Assembly (NCBI RefSeq): GCF_029892485.1
Contig: NZ_JARXVG010000019.1
Span: 1 to 64,000, forward strand
DNA: 64,000 bases
Source of the DNA: Variovorax boronicumulans
GTDB lineage: Bacteria; Pseudomonadota; Gammaproteobacteria; Burkholderiales; Burkholderiaceae_C
Direction: 5' to 3'
A model generated the notes under the pieces. It saw only the letters and a program-made list of their open reading frames with translations, had not been told where the DNA came from and made no database searches. A program made the position numbers and the translations under genes. Below are positions 51,736 to 60,985 of this stretch, one piece after another; positions within the stretch are counted from its first letter, which is position 1; the number at the start of each line of letters is the position of its first letter.

Positions 51736-53082
51736 TCAGCCGGTCACGGCAATCAGTTCGAGCTGCATGTCGGGAATGCCGGCCGGCGCGTAGATGGTGA
51801 CGCTCTGCGCCTGCAGCATGCGGTCGTACAGCTGGCTCTTGCTGTCGATGGAGAAGTAGCAGGCGCCCGCGCGGATCGGAATGGCCGGCGGCACCTGCGG
51901 TGCATAAACGATGCGCACGCCCGGCATGGCCGAGAGCACCAGCTTGTCGACGTCTTCCGGGGCGCCGATCTTGAAGCGCTGCGGCACCGCCTCGGCCAGT
52001 TCGGCGGCCGGCATGCTGGCGGTGACCGACATGTAGAACACGGTCTTCTCGTCGATCTTTCCGGAATCGAGGCGCCCGAGGTAGAAGGCGTTGCGCGTCT
52101 CGGTGAGCGCGATCGCGAAGTAGCGCGTCGAGATCACCGTGTCGAGCAGGTCGCGCACGATGCGGTCGAGCTCGGCGAAAGCGGGGCCTGGCTTCTCGTG
52201 GTCGTACACCGGCAGGTCGTTCAGCGAATAGGTCTTTGCGAAGGTCATCAGCGCGCCGGCCAGGCTCAGCAGTTCCTGGAACAGCCGCTCCGGATGCAGC
52301 GACGGGTGATGGAACAGGTGCGAGAGCGAGGCGAACGCCGAGTTGGCCGTGTGCAGCAGCCAGAACGAGGCGATGTCGCCCGAGCGGAACTCGATGATGT
52401 TCTTGCTCGGCTCGCGGTGGATGCCGTAGAGCGAGTTGACCTTGGCCTGCAGCACGTCGAGCAGCCGCCGCAGCTGCTGGAAGATGGTGGCCGAGGCATC
52501 GATGGAGGTGCACGGCGGCACGAAGCTGCGGTCGATCTCGAAGCCGCCCGCGGCGGTGCGCCGGATGCGGATCACCGGGATCGACACGAACTGCTCGCGC
52601 GGCTCGGTGTCGGCCAGGAGCTTGACGCTCTTGCGCAGGAACACCACCTCGGCGCTCACCGCGTTCGTAAAGAGATCGAGCGATTGCGTGGCGTCGCTGG
52701 TGTAGCGCGCGGCGAAACCTTCTTCGTTGGGATCGGTGTAGTTCTTGCCCAGCTCCTTCACCGGGTGCAGCACCAGGTAGAAGGTGATCTCGTTCTGGCC
52801 CGGGTTCAGTGTGTCGAGCGAGATGGGCGGGGGCAGCGCGTCGGCCTGCGGCGCGGAGTAGGGTTCGCCATCGGGGAAGACCAGCGACAGCTGCGAGGCG
52901 CGGAGCATGCCGCTCGCGAGCGCATCGAGGTCGAAGCTGATGGAGCGCACGCCCCAGAAGTACGGATGCAGCGTCTGCGCCGTGGCACGCAGGCGTGCCT
53001 CGTGGTACGCGTCCTGGCGCTGGAAATGCTGGGGGCGTAGAAACAAGCCCTCTCCCCAGAGGACCTTGGCGGCATAGCTCAC
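51736..53082 (-). CDS. tssK: T6SS baseplate protein TssK
   Basis: A 448-residue protein beginning MSYAAKVLWGEGLFLRPQHF, the classical TssK start. TssK connects the baseplate (E, F, G) to the membrane complex. Other conserved parts include RTAAGGFEIDRSFVPPC and EIDEKTVFYMSV-like beta segments in the last third. It is preceded by tssJ (64 bases) and followed by tssL. Length typical. Confidence 0.97.
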   Translation of the reverse strand: MSYAAKVLWGEGLFLRPQHFQRQDAYHEARLRATAQTLHPYFWGVRSISFDLDALASGMLRASQLSLVFPDGEPYSAPQADALPPPISLDTLNPGQNEITFYLVLHPVKELGKNYTDPNEEGFAARYTSDATQSLDLFTNAVSAEVVFLRKSVKLLADTEPREQFVSIPVIRIRRTAAGGFEIDRSFVPPCTSIDASATIFQQLRRLLDVLQAKVNSLYGIHREPSKNIIEFRSGDIASFWLLHTANSAFASLSHLFHHPSLHPERLFQELLSLAGALMTFAKTYSLNDLPVYDHEKPGPAFAELDRIVRDLLDTVISTRYFAIALTETRNAFYLGRLDSGKIDEKTVFYMSVTASMPAAELAEAVPQRFKIGAPEDVDKLVLSAMPGVRIVYAPQVPPAIPIRAGACYFSIDSKSQLYDRMLQAQSVTIYAPAGIPDMQLELIAVTG

Positions 53083-53146
53083 GTCGTATCAGCTCCCCTA
53101 AATTTTTCGGCAGTATCGCATCGTAGTTTGCTGACGAACAAGCGCG

Positions 53147-53767
53147 TCAGGCGGGCGAAGGCCGGCAGTTCACCGGGCCCAGGAGGTTGAGCGCGCCGCC
53201 GGTTGCGGCGCCCTGCGCGTTCTGCTGGCCGACCACCGCGCCCTGCGTCACCGTCAGCGCGCAGGCGTGCGCGCCCATCACGATGCCGGTCTTCTCCGCG
53301 TCCGCGGCGTTGAACGCGAAACGCCAGCGCTGGGCGTCGGGCGAGTGGAACAGCACCACCACACCCACCGCGTTGGCGGTGCGCGGCACGGTCTCGGTCC
53401 AGGTGTATTGCTGGTCGGGAATCAGCGTGATCTCGCGGCTCTCGACAAGGTCGTCGCCAAGTTGCGTCTTGTCGCGTCCGGGGGTGACGAAGGCATCGAA
53501 CGACGACTGGTAGAAGCCCGTCGTTTCCTTCAGCTTGTAGATGCGCACCACCACGGCGAGCGGGCGGTTGCGGCTGTCGGCGTTGAGGTTCTTGCCCGCC
53601 GCGATCGACATCGACACCTTGCGCGGCGGCTTCTGCGACTCGGGCAACTCGGGCTTCTTCAGGCCGCTCGCCTCCAGGGCGATGTTGGCGATCGTGAGGG
53701 CCGGAGAACTGCATCCGCCAAGCAACAGCGCCATCAGCAGGGTGCCGATCGTGATCAGTATTTTCAT
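53147..53767 (-). CDS. tssJ: T6SS outer-membrane lipoprotein TssJ
   Basis: A 206-residue lipoprotein of the TssJLM complex that binds the TssM C-terminus. The ATG at 53767 gives signal MKILITIGTLLMALLLGGC with Cys19. The transthyretin-like fold shows VSMSIAAGKNLNADSRNRPL and VVRIYKLKETTGF and TLIPDQQYTWTETVP. First gene of its operon. Upstream is an AT-rich divergent region with a palindrome. Confidence 0.95.
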   Translation of the reverse strand: MKILITIGTLLMALLLGGCSSPALTIANIALEASGLKKPELPESQKPPRKVSMSIAAGKNLNADSRNRPLAVVVRIYKLKETTGFYQSSFDAFVTPGRDKTQLGDDLVESREITLIPDQQYTWTETVPRTANAVGVVVLFHSPDAQRWRFAFNAADAEKTGIVMGAHACALTVTQGAVVGQQNAQGAATGGALNLLGPVNCRPSPA

Positions 53768-53908
53768 TGGGGCAGCGGATGGAACCGAATTCAAGAAGTT
53801 GTCATTAGGCTTAAATAATTGGCCGCTAAATCCGGCAATTAATCAGTTCGCATTACATGACTTTCGTTATTGAACGTAAGCGAATATGTAGTATCGTGTA
53901 TTGTCATT

Positions 53909-53936
53909 GGTCGCAAGTTAATGAATGATTGCGACC
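53909..53936. promoter_or_regulatory. Long inverted repeat in divergent tssJ/tssB promoter region
   Basis: A perfect inverted repeat, GGTCGCAA then TTGCGACC, with a 12-base spacer (arms about 20 bp apart centre to centre). It is in the AT-rich region between the tssJ start and the TPR lipoprotein start. A weak TTGAAC-N16-TATCGT promoter lies just upstream. Likely an operator for a T6SS regulator. Confidence 0.5.
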
Positions 53937-53970
53937 TGCCAAAAAAAAGTCAGATCCAAGCGGAGGGATT

Positions 53971-54663
53971 GTGTTGATTCGAAAGTACATGACTTGCACG
54001 ATGATTGCTGGTGCCATTGCGGCCACCAGCTTTCTGTCGGGCTGCACCACCACACCGGACGCCGCCGTCGCGCAGTCCACCGAAGCCTTCAACAAGAGCC
54101 TGGCGGAAGCCGATGCGGCCGCAGCCGCTGCCACGGGCGACAAGTCCGCCGCCATCCGCCAGTACCAGAAGATCGCCACCGACAACCCGACCCGCGGTGA
54201 GCCGTGGTCGCGTATTGCGCAGATCTACTTCAACGAAGGCCGCTACAGCCTGGCCATCTCGGCCGCCGAGGAAACGCTGCGCCGGGACCCCGCCAGCCGC
54301 CAGGCCAAGAGCATCACCGCCGTGGGCGGCCTGCGCCTGGCAGCCCGCTCCATCGAGGATCTGGGCAAGGACAGCACCCTGAGCGGCGATGCCAACGCCG
54401 ACGCCTACCGGCTTGCCGCGCTGCTGCGCGAGACCCTCGGTCTCTCGGTGCTGGTGCCCGCCGGCTCCGACGCCAAGCCGCCGCCGCGCCGTCCCGTGGC
54501 CGCGAATCCGGCCTCCGCACCTTCGCCTTCCGCCTCGACGTCGAACGCACCGCAGCCCACACCGGTTGCCGCGGTGCGCCCGGCTCCGGCGCCGCCGGCA
54601 CGCCCGGCGCCCGCCGCGCCGCGCGCGGGTGGCAGCGCCAATCCATTCGATGCGCTCAAGTAA
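53971..54663 (+). CDS. T6SS-associated TPR lipoprotein
   Basis: A 230-residue lipoprotein. The start is GTG at 53971 or TTG at 53974 (better spaced from GGAGGG); either gives the lipobox SFLSGC (Cys at about residue 24-25). The following TPR-like helices (EPWSRIAQIYFNEGRYSLAI, ASRQAKSITAVGGLRLAA) suggest protein-protein binding in the periplasm. The C-terminus is a Pro/Ala-rich tail. It is the first gene of the tssB-vgrG operon. Its role is unknown, and it may help position TssJ or the sheath complex. Confidence 0.82.
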   Translation: MLIRKYMTCTMIAGAIAATSFLSGCTTTPDAAVAQSTEAFNKSLAEADAAAAAATGDKSAAIRQYQKIATDNPTRGEPWSRIAQIYFNEGRYSLAISAAEETLRRDPASRQAKSITAVGGLRLAARSIEDLGKDSTLSGDANADAYRLAALLRETLGLSVLVPAGSDAKPPPRRPVAANPASAPSPSASTSNAPQPTPVAAVRPAPAPPARPAPAAPRAGGSANPFDALK

Positions 54664-54680
54664 ATCTTCTGGCGTATTGA

Positions 54681-54701
54681 TTTGGTTTTAATTAAACCAA
54701 A
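54681..54701. promoter_or_regulatory. AT-rich palindrome upstream of tssB
   Basis: TTTGGTTT and AAACCAAA arms with a 5-base centre form a 21-base near-palindrome, an AT-rich island in GC-rich DNA, 85 bases upstream of tssB. It might be an operator or a hairpin uncoupling the TPR gene from the sheath genes. No T-run terminator follows. Confidence 0.4.
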
Positions 54702-54786
54702 GCATTAATTGGATGTGCGATCTTTAAATACAGGACGCACAAAGTAGTAATTCGTCTCGCAGCCCTATTCGGAAGGTATTGAAGCC

Positions 54787-55302
54787 ATGGCGACCAAAAG
54801 ACAGAGCGTGCAAAAGCGCCTCCAGAAAGTGCGCCCGCCGCGCGTGCAACTCACGTACGACGTGGAACTCGGCGACGCCATCGAGAAAAAGGAATTGCCG
54901 TTCGTCGTTGGCGTGGTCGCCGACCTGGCCGGCCAGTCCGAGGTGGAGCAGCCCAAGCTGAAGGACCGCAAGTTCGTCAACGTCGATCGCGACAACCTCG
55001 ACGACGTCATGAAGGGCCTGGCCCCGCGTGCGGCCTACCAGGTCGAAAACAAGCTGGACCAGCGCGGCGGCACCTTCGCCGTCGACCTCACCTTCAACTC
55101 GATGGACGCCTTCTCGCCCGAGGCCGTGGTCGACCAGATCGAGCCGCTCAAGCGCCTGCTCGACGCGCGCACCAAGCTGGCGGACCTGCGCAACAAGATG
55201 GCCGGCAACAGCAAGCTCGAAGACCTGCTGGCCGACGTGCTGAACAACACCGAGCAACTCCAGCGCCTGGGCCACGGCGCTGGCAAGAAGGACGAAAGCT
55301 GA
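54787..55302 (+). CDS. tssB: T6SS contractile sheath small subunit TssB (VipA)
   Basis: A 171-residue sheath protein, beginning MATKRQSVQKRLQKVRPPRV. It pairs with TssC to form the contractile sheath. Conserved features include VQLTYDVELGDAIEKKELPF and VVGVVADLAGQSE. AGGTAT lies near the start. It is two bases upstream of tssC. Confidence 0.98.
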   Translation: MATKRQSVQKRLQKVRPPRVQLTYDVELGDAIEKKELPFVVGVVADLAGQSEVEQPKLKDRKFVNVDRDNLDDVMKGLAPRAAYQVENKLDQRGGTFAVDLTFNSMDAFSPEAVVDQIEPLKRLLDARTKLADLRNKMAGNSKLEDLLADVLNNTEQLQRLGHGAGKKDES

Positions 55303-55304
55303 AC

Positions 55305-56795
55305 ATGACTGCGCAAGCACTATCGGCATCGAGCGGTGCCGCCTCGCCGGAAGCTTCGGTCGACCTGCTCGACCAGATCGTCGAGAAGAGCAAGGTCGCC
55401 AAGTCCGACGCCGAACACACGCGCGCCAAGGACCTCATCGGCGAACTGGTCAGCCAGGTGCTCGAAGGCTCCGTGATCGTCTCGGACAACGTCTCGGCCA
55501 TGATCGACGCCCGCGTGGCCGACCTGGACGCGCTCATCTCCGCGCAGCTGAGCGCCGTGATGCATGCGCCCGAGTTCCAGAAGCTCGAGAGCACGTGGCG
55601 CGGCCTCGAATACCTCGTGAAGGAAACGCCCACCGGCACGATGCTCAAGATCAAGGTCATCAACGCCACCAAGCGCGACCTGATCCGCGACTTCAAGGCC
55701 GCCGTCGAGTTCGACCAGAGCGCGATGTTCAAGAAGGTCTACGAAGAAGAATTCGGCACCTTCGGCGGCGCGCCCTTCGGCGCGCTGGTCGGCGACTTCG
55801 CCGTCACGCGCCAGCCGGAAGACATGTACTTCCTCGACCAGATGGCGCACGTGGCGGCTGCCGCCCACGCGCCCTTCATCGGCGCCGCATCGCCCGAACT
55901 GCTGGGCCTGGAGAGCTTCGACGACCTGGGCAAGCCGCGCGACATGGCCAAGGTGTTCGACACCGTCGAATACGCCAAGTGGAAGTCGTTCCGCGATTCG
56001 GAAGACTCGCGCTACGTGGGCCTCACGCTGCCGCGCTTCCTCGGCCGCCTGCCGTATCACCCGCGCGAAGGCACGGTCGTCGACAGCTTCAACTTCGTGG
56101 AAGACGTCGACGGCACCGACCACTCCAAGTACCTCTGGTGCAACGCCGCCTGGGCATTCGCCACGCGCCTGACGGCCGCATTCGACGACTTCGGCTGGTG
56201 CGCTGCCATTCGCGGTGTGGAAGGCGGCGGCCTGGTCGAAGACCTGCCCACGCACACCTTCAAGACCGACGAAGGCGAGATCGCCCTCAAGTGCCCGACG
56301 GAGATCGCCATCACCGACCGGCGCGAGAAGGAGCTGAGCGACCTGGGCTTCATTCCGCTCGTGCATTGCAAGAACTCCGACTACGCGGCCTTCTTCGGCG
56401 CGCAGTCGCTGCAGAAGCCCAAGAAGTACAACACCGACAGCGCCAACGCCAACGCGGTGCTCTCGGCGCAGCTGCAGTACATCTTCTCCGTGTCCCGTAT
56501 CGCGCATTACCTGAAGGCCATGATGCGCGACAAGATCGGCAGCTTTGCCTCGGCACACAACGTCGAACAGTTCCTCAACCGCTGGATCGCGCAGTACGTG
56601 CTGCTCGACGACAACGCGACGCAGGAACAGAAGGCGCAATTCCCCCTGCGGGAAGCGTCCATCCAGGTGAGCGAAGTGCCTGGCCGGCCGGGTGTTTACC
56701 GCGCGGTTGCGTTCCTGCGGCCGCACTTTCAACTGGATGAGCTGTCGATTTCACTGCGCCTGGTCGCCGATCTGCCGAAGTCAGTGAACAAGTAA
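55305..56795 (+). CDS. tssC: T6SS contractile sheath large subunit TssC (VipB)
   Basis: A 496-residue sheath protein. It has the conserved LESTWRGLEYLVKETPTGT near residue 90 and the C-terminal region that TssB grips, including ISVSLRLVADLPKS-type ISLRLVADLPKSVNK at the end. Length is typical for TssC. It follows tssB directly and precedes hcp by 86 bases. Confidence 0.98.
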   Translation: MTAQALSASSGAASPEASVDLLDQIVEKSKVAKSDAEHTRAKDLIGELVSQVLEGSVIVSDNVSAMIDARVADLDALISAQLSAVMHAPEFQKLESTWRGLEYLVKETPTGTMLKIKVINATKRDLIRDFKAAVEFDQSAMFKKVYEEEFGTFGGAPFGALVGDFAVTRQPEDMYFLDQMAHVAAAAHAPFIGAASPELLGLESFDDLGKPRDMAKVFDTVEYAKWKSFRDSEDSRYVGLTLPRFLGRLPYHPREGTVVDSFNFVEDVDGTDHSKYLWCNAAWAFATRLTAAFDDFGWCAAIRGVEGGGLVEDLPTHTFKTDEGEIALKCPTEIAITDRREKELSDLGFIPLVHCKNSDYAAFFGAQSLQKPKKYNTDSANANAVLSAQLQYIFSVSRIAHYLKAMMRDKIGSFASAHNVEQFLNRWIAQYVLLDDNATQEQKAQFPLREASIQVSEVPGRPGVYRAVAFLRPHFQLDELSISLRLVADLPKSVNK

Positions 56796-56881
56796 GAAGA
56801 GGCGGATCGGACGCGCGGCCGAAGGGCCACGCGCATCAACACGTTAACTGTCAATTCAATCAATCAAGAAGGGGAAGAAAC

Positions 56882-57394
56882 ATGAAGGATATCTACGTCA
56901 AGTTCGGCAGCCCGGCCATCAACGGCGAGTCGCAGGACAAGGACCACAAGGACTGGGTCGAAGTCAGCTCGTGGCAGCACAGCATCGTACAGCCGCGTTC
57001 GGCCACTGCATCGACCGCCGGCGGCCACACCGCCGAGCGCTGCGAGCACGGCGAAATGATCTTCACCAAGGACATGGACGTGGTCAGCCCGCTGCTGTAC
57101 CAGCACGCTTCGGGCGGCACCACCTTCGACGAAGTCACGGTGCAGTTCTACCGCGCCGACGGCGAAGGCAAGCGCGTGCAGTACATGGAGATCAAGCTCA
57201 AGTACGTGCTGATCGCCAGCGTGAACCCCAAGGTCGTGAGCACCGACGTGGCCAGCGTGCCGAGCGAGACCTTCTCGCTGAAGTACGCCGCCGTGCAGTG
57301 GAAGTACACGCAGCAGAAGATCGGCGGCAACCAGGGCGGCAATTCGCAAGGCGCCTGGAGCCTGACCAAGAACGACAAGACCTACTCGGTCTGA
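56882..57394 (+). CDS. hcp: T6SS inner-tube protein Hcp
   Basis: A 170-residue tube protein beginning MKDIYVKFGSPAINGESQDK. The Hcp fold with SVGGHT-type loop STAGGHTAERCEHGEMIFTK is present. It forms the hexameric tube that carries VgrG. AGGGGA precedes the ATG. A strong terminator directly follows, allowing much higher expression than the downstream baseplate genes. Confidence 0.98.
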   Translation: MKDIYVKFGSPAINGESQDKDHKDWVEVSSWQHSIVQPRSATASTAGGHTAERCEHGEMIFTKDMDVVSPLLYQHASGGTTFDEVTVQFYRADGEGKRVQYMEIKLKYVLIASVNPKVVSTDVASVPSETFSLKYAAVQWKYTQQKIGGNQGGNSQGAWSLTKNDKTYSV

Positions 57395-57413
57395 CGCCCT
57401 TCGGGCAATGTCG

Positions 57414-57443
57414 ACCGCGGCGCGAGGCCGCGGTTTCTTTTTT
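57414..57443 (+). terminator. Rho-independent terminator after hcp
   Basis: ACCGCGGC and GCCGCGGT pair around GCGAG and run into TTCTTTTTT. It is positioned to make hcp the most abundant transcript in the operon. Genes tssE to vgrG would then depend on read-through or on a promoter of their own. Confidence 0.88.
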
Positions 57444-57499
57444 GGCGCCGCGTCTCGCGCGCGGCGCCTTGCCCGATAGCCAAAGCACGAGGCCGACCC

Positions 57500-57994
57500 A
57501 TGAATGGATTCGAACCGGGCTTGCTCGACAAGCTGTTCGATGACGACTGGCGCGGACCGGCTTCGCCGGTGCTTCGGCACCTGTCGCTGGAAGAAGTCAA
57601 GAACATGGTCGCGCGCGACCTTGAATCCCTGCTCAACACGCGCATGGTCTTCAACGACGCGAAGCTCGCGGCGTTTCCAGAGTGCCGGCGTTCCGTGATG
57701 ACCTATGGCCTGAGCGATTTCTCGGGCCTGAGTCTCGCGAGCCACTACGACCGCTCGTTCATCTGCCGCTCGCTGGAGCAGGCCATTGCCCGCCACGAGT
57801 CGCGGCTGCGCGACGTCGTCGTGACGCTCGAGGTCGATGGCCAGACCAGCACCAACATGCTCTATTTCGGAATCACCGCCCTGCTCGTGCTGCCAGAACT
57901 GGCCGAGCCGGTGAACTTCGACGCGATGCTGCAGCCCACGACGCTGCAGTACTCGATCACGCGCGGCACGGGCAAGAGCCGCACCGCCGCCTAG
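57500..57994 (+). CDS. tssE: T6SS baseplate wedge protein TssE
   Basis: A 164-residue gp25-like baseplate protein. The conserved segment is EVKNMVARDLESLLNTRM and MTYGLSDFSGLSL. TssE nucleates sheath assembly. The ATG at 57500 lies 105 bases after hcp, just past the terminator. tssF follows six bases downstream. Confidence 0.96.
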   Translation: MNGFEPGLLDKLFDDDWRGPASPVLRHLSLEEVKNMVARDLESLLNTRMVFNDAKLAAFPECRRSVMTYGLSDFSGLSLASHYDRSFICRSLEQAIARHESRLRDVVVTLEVDGQTSTNMLYFGITALLVLPELAEPVNFDAMLQPTTLQYSITRGTGKSRTAA

Positions 57995-58000
57995 GACACC

Positions 58001-59851
58001 ATGGACGAATTGCTGCCCTTCTACGAACGAGAGCTCGCCTTCCTGCGCAGCTACTCGCAGGAGTTCGCCAAAGGCTACCCGAAGATCGCGGCACGCCTGG
58101 CCATCTCGGCCGACAGCAGCGAAGACCCGCACGTCGAGCGGATGATCCAGTCGTTCGCGCTGCTCACCGCACGCATCAGCAAGAAGCTCGACGACGACTA
58201 CCCCGAGCTGACCGAAGCGCTGCTGGAGGTGCTGTACCCGCACTACCTGCGGCCCTTTCCTTCGTGCTCGATCGCGCAGTTCGACGCCGGCGGCGCGGCG
58301 CTCGCGAAGCTGAGCAAGCCCGTCACCATTTCGCGCGGCACCGAGCTCACCTCGCAGCCGGTGCGCGGCGGCGCCTGCCGTTTCCGCAGCGTCTATGACG
58401 TGACGCTGGCGGCCGTGCAAGTGTCCAACGTGGTGTTCCATTCGGTGGTCAACGCGCCTGCACATGCCTCGCTGCCGCGCAACGCCACGGGTTGCCTCTC
58501 GATCACGCTCGAGGCCACCGGCGAGCAGAAGTCGCTCGGCACGCTCGCACTCACCATGGCGCGCCTTCGCACCTTCATCGACGCCGAGCCCTCGCTGGCC
58601 ACCGCGCTGGCCGATGCGATCTTCCTGAAGACGGCCGCTGTTTTCGTGGAGCCTGAGCGCAGCGGCAAATGGACGCAGGTGCAGGGCGAGGCGCTGCATC
58701 CGGTCGGCTTCGACGAGGCCGATGCGCTCATCGAACTGCCGGCACGCTCGCATCCCGCGTACCGCTTGCTCAGCGAGTACTTCGCGTTCCCCGAGAAGTT
58801 CAACTTCGTCGACATCGACCTTGCCAATGCGCTGCGCCACATCGGCTCGTGCCGCTCGATCACGCTGCACCTCGTGATGACCGGCGTGCGCGCCGATTCG
58901 CCTGCGGCGCGGCTGCTCGAAGGCGTCTCCAGCCGCAACCTGCGGCTGGGCTGTACGCCCGTGATCAACCTCTTCAAGCAGCGCAGCGATCCGATCCGCG
59001 TGACGCACGCCGCGGCCGCGTATCCGGTGGTGGCCGATGCGCGCCGTGCCTTCGGCTTCGAGGTCTACAGCATCGACTCGGTCAAGCTCGTGAAGCAGAC
59101 TGCCGAGGGCGATGCCTACATCGAGTTCCGGCCCTTCTATTCGCTGCACCACGGCGAGCATCCGAAGGAAGCCGAGCACTATTGGTTCGCACGGCGCAAC
59201 GAACTGGTGGCGCAACGCAGCCCGGGCTACGAGACCGAGCTTTCGATCGTCGACATCGACTTCCAGCCCTCGCTGCCGCAAACCGAAACGCTGAGCATCG
59301 ACCTCACCTGCACCAACCGCGACCTGCCGCATTCGCTGGCATTCGGCCTGCCCGGCGGCGATCTGTTCATCGAGGGCAATTCGGTGGCGCGCTCGATCCG
59401 CATGCTGCGCCGCCCGACGCAAACGCTGCGCATGCCGCGCGGCAAGGGTGTGCAGTGGCGGCTGGTGTCGCACCTGTCGCTCAACCACCTGTCGCTGGTC
59501 AACAGCGGACTGCCGGCGCTCAAGGAGATGCTGCGCCTGTACGACCTCGGCCGCTCGGCCGTGTCGGCGCGGCAGATCGAGGCCATCACCGGCATCGACC
59601 AGCAGGCCACCACGCAGTGGCTGCCGGGCAAGCCTTTCGCGACCTTCGTGCGCGGCATCGAGCTGAAGCTCACGGTCGACGAGGCCGGCTTCGTCGGCAG
59701 CAGCCTGCAGGCCTTCGCGCGCGTGATGGATCATTTCTTCGGTCTCTATGTGCACCTGAACAGCTTCACCCAGCTGGTGATCGTTTCGGCGCGCGACAAG
59801 GAGGAGCTGGTGCGATGCAAACCCCGCAGCGGCGAATCGATCCTGCTGTAG
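58001..59851 (+). CDS. tssF: T6SS baseplate protein TssF
   Basis: A 616-residue baseplate wedge protein starting MDELLPFYERELAFLRSYSQ, the typical TssF start. Also HVERMIQSFALLTARISKKL and YPELTEALLEVLYPHYLRPF. Length is standard. It overlaps tssG by 37 bases. Confidence 0.97.
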   Translation: MDELLPFYERELAFLRSYSQEFAKGYPKIAARLAISADSSEDPHVERMIQSFALLTARISKKLDDDYPELTEALLEVLYPHYLRPFPSCSIAQFDAGGAALAKLSKPVTISRGTELTSQPVRGGACRFRSVYDVTLAAVQVSNVVFHSVVNAPAHASLPRNATGCLSITLEATGEQKSLGTLALTMARLRTFIDAEPSLATALADAIFLKTAAVFVEPERSGKWTQVQGEALHPVGFDEADALIELPARSHPAYRLLSEYFAFPEKFNFVDIDLANALRHIGSCRSITLHLVMTGVRADSPAARLLEGVSSRNLRLGCTPVINLFKQRSDPIRVTHAAAAYPVVADARRAFGFEVYSIDSVKLVKQTAEGDAYIEFRPFYSLHHGEHPKEAEHYWFARRNELVAQRSPGYETELSIVDIDFQPSLPQTETLSIDLTCTNRDLPHSLAFGLPGGDLFIEGNSVARSIRMLRRPTQTLRMPRGKGVQWRLVSHLSLNHLSLVNSGLPALKEMLRLYDLGRSAVSARQIEAITGIDQQATTQWLPGKPFATFVRGIELKLTVDEAGFVGSSLQAFARVMDHFFGLYVHLNSFTQLVIVSARDKEELVRCKPRSGESILL

Positions 59852-60936
59852 CCGACCGGCTGCTGCGCGAACCGTACCGCTTCGAGTTCTTCCAGGCGGT
59901 GCGGCTGCTCGAGCTCGTGCTGCTGCGCCGCCAGGAGCGCGACGTGCACCATCGCCTGGTGCCCGGCGAGCGCATGGTGCCGCGCTGGCTGCGTTTTCGC
60001 AGCTCCACGAGCCTGGCTTTTCCGCCCAGCGAGATCGAGGCGCTGGCGGTGCGCGATGCGGTGGGCCAGCTGGTGTCGAGCGCCGAGTTGTGCGAGCCCT
60101 CGGCGCCCAATGAGGACGACCACAGCCTGGGTCGCATCGAGCTCACGCCCACCTCCTTCGGCATGCTGGGCGTGTCGGGCGCCTTGCCCATCGTCTACAC
60201 CGAGATGCTGATGCGCCGCGAGCAGCACCTGCGCGACAGCTCGGCGCGCGCGTTCCTCGACGTCTTCACCAATCGCGCCACCGCGCTCTTCTACGCGGCC
60301 TGGCGCAAGTACCGCCTGCCGCTGCACTACGAGCACGAACGCAGCCGCGCCTACCTGCCGGTGCTGCTGTCGATGGCGGGGCTGGAGCACACGGCGCAGC
60401 GCGATCCGCTCACCGATGGCACGGGCACCGTGTTCGACGAAACAGTGGCCGGCTATGCCGCTGCGGTGCGGCATCGGCCGATGTCGGCGGCCTACCTGCA
60501 GCGCGTGCTGTCGGACTACTTCCGCAGCAACATCCGCATCGAGCAGTTTCTCGGCAAGTGGTACGACATGCCCGTGCAGCAGCGCTCGCGCCTGGGCGAA
60601 GGCAATGTGAGTCTCGGGCAGAACGCGATGGCGGGCGAACGCATCTGGCAACGCGACCTGCGCATCCGCCTGTGGATCGGCCCGCTCAAGCGCAGCGCGC
60701 TGCGCGAATTCTTTCCGGGCCGTGCGCATGCGAAGGCGCTCGAAAAAATGCTGGCGCTGCTGGCTGGCGTGACCTGCGAGTACGAGGTGCGCCTGATCCT
60801 GGCGCGCGAGGAAGTCAGCGCCGTACAGCTGAGCGACGGCGGCGGCAGCCACCTCGGCTGGGACAGCTTCATCGCCACCGCCGAGGCCGAGAGCGACCGC
60901 AGCGACACCCAGTACGAACTCCAGCCCCTGCAGTAG
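59815..60936 (+). CDS. tssG: T6SS baseplate protein TssG
   Basis: A 373-residue baseplate wedge protein that pairs with TssF. The ATG at 59815 lies inside tssF. Conserved segments include YRFEFFQAVRLLE near residue 22 and MLGVSGALPIVYTEML further on. It ends 49 bases before clpV. Confidence 0.96.
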   Translation: MQTPQRRIDPAVADRLLREPYRFEFFQAVRLLELVLLRRQERDVHHRLVPGERMVPRWLRFRSSTSLAFPPSEIEALAVRDAVGQLVSSAELCEPSAPNEDDHSLGRIELTPTSFGMLGVSGALPIVYTEMLMRREQHLRDSSARAFLDVFTNRATALFYAAWRKYRLPLHYEHERSRAYLPVLLSMAGLEHTAQRDPLTDGTGTVFDETVAGYAAAVRHRPMSAAYLQRVLSDYFRSNIRIEQFLGKWYDMPVQQRSRLGEGNVSLGQNAMAGERIWQRDLRIRLWIGPLKRSALREFFPGRAHAKALEKMLALLAGVTCEYEVRLILAREEVSAVQLSDGGGSHLGWDSFIATAEAESDRSDTQYELQPLQ

Positions 60937-60985
60937 CCGCAGCGACCTTTCAACGAAGAAGACCGACAGAAGACCATCACCGTTC

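Noticed and set aside
53909..53936. GGTCGCAA/TTGCGACC considered as a sigma-54 promoter
   Set aside because: The GG-N10-GC spacing needed for the -24/-12 elements is not found on either strand.
56864..59755. A minus-strand open frame of about 963 codons over hcp, tssE and tssF
   Set aside because: It spans several real genes on the other strand and a terminator, which is not compatible with a genuine gene.
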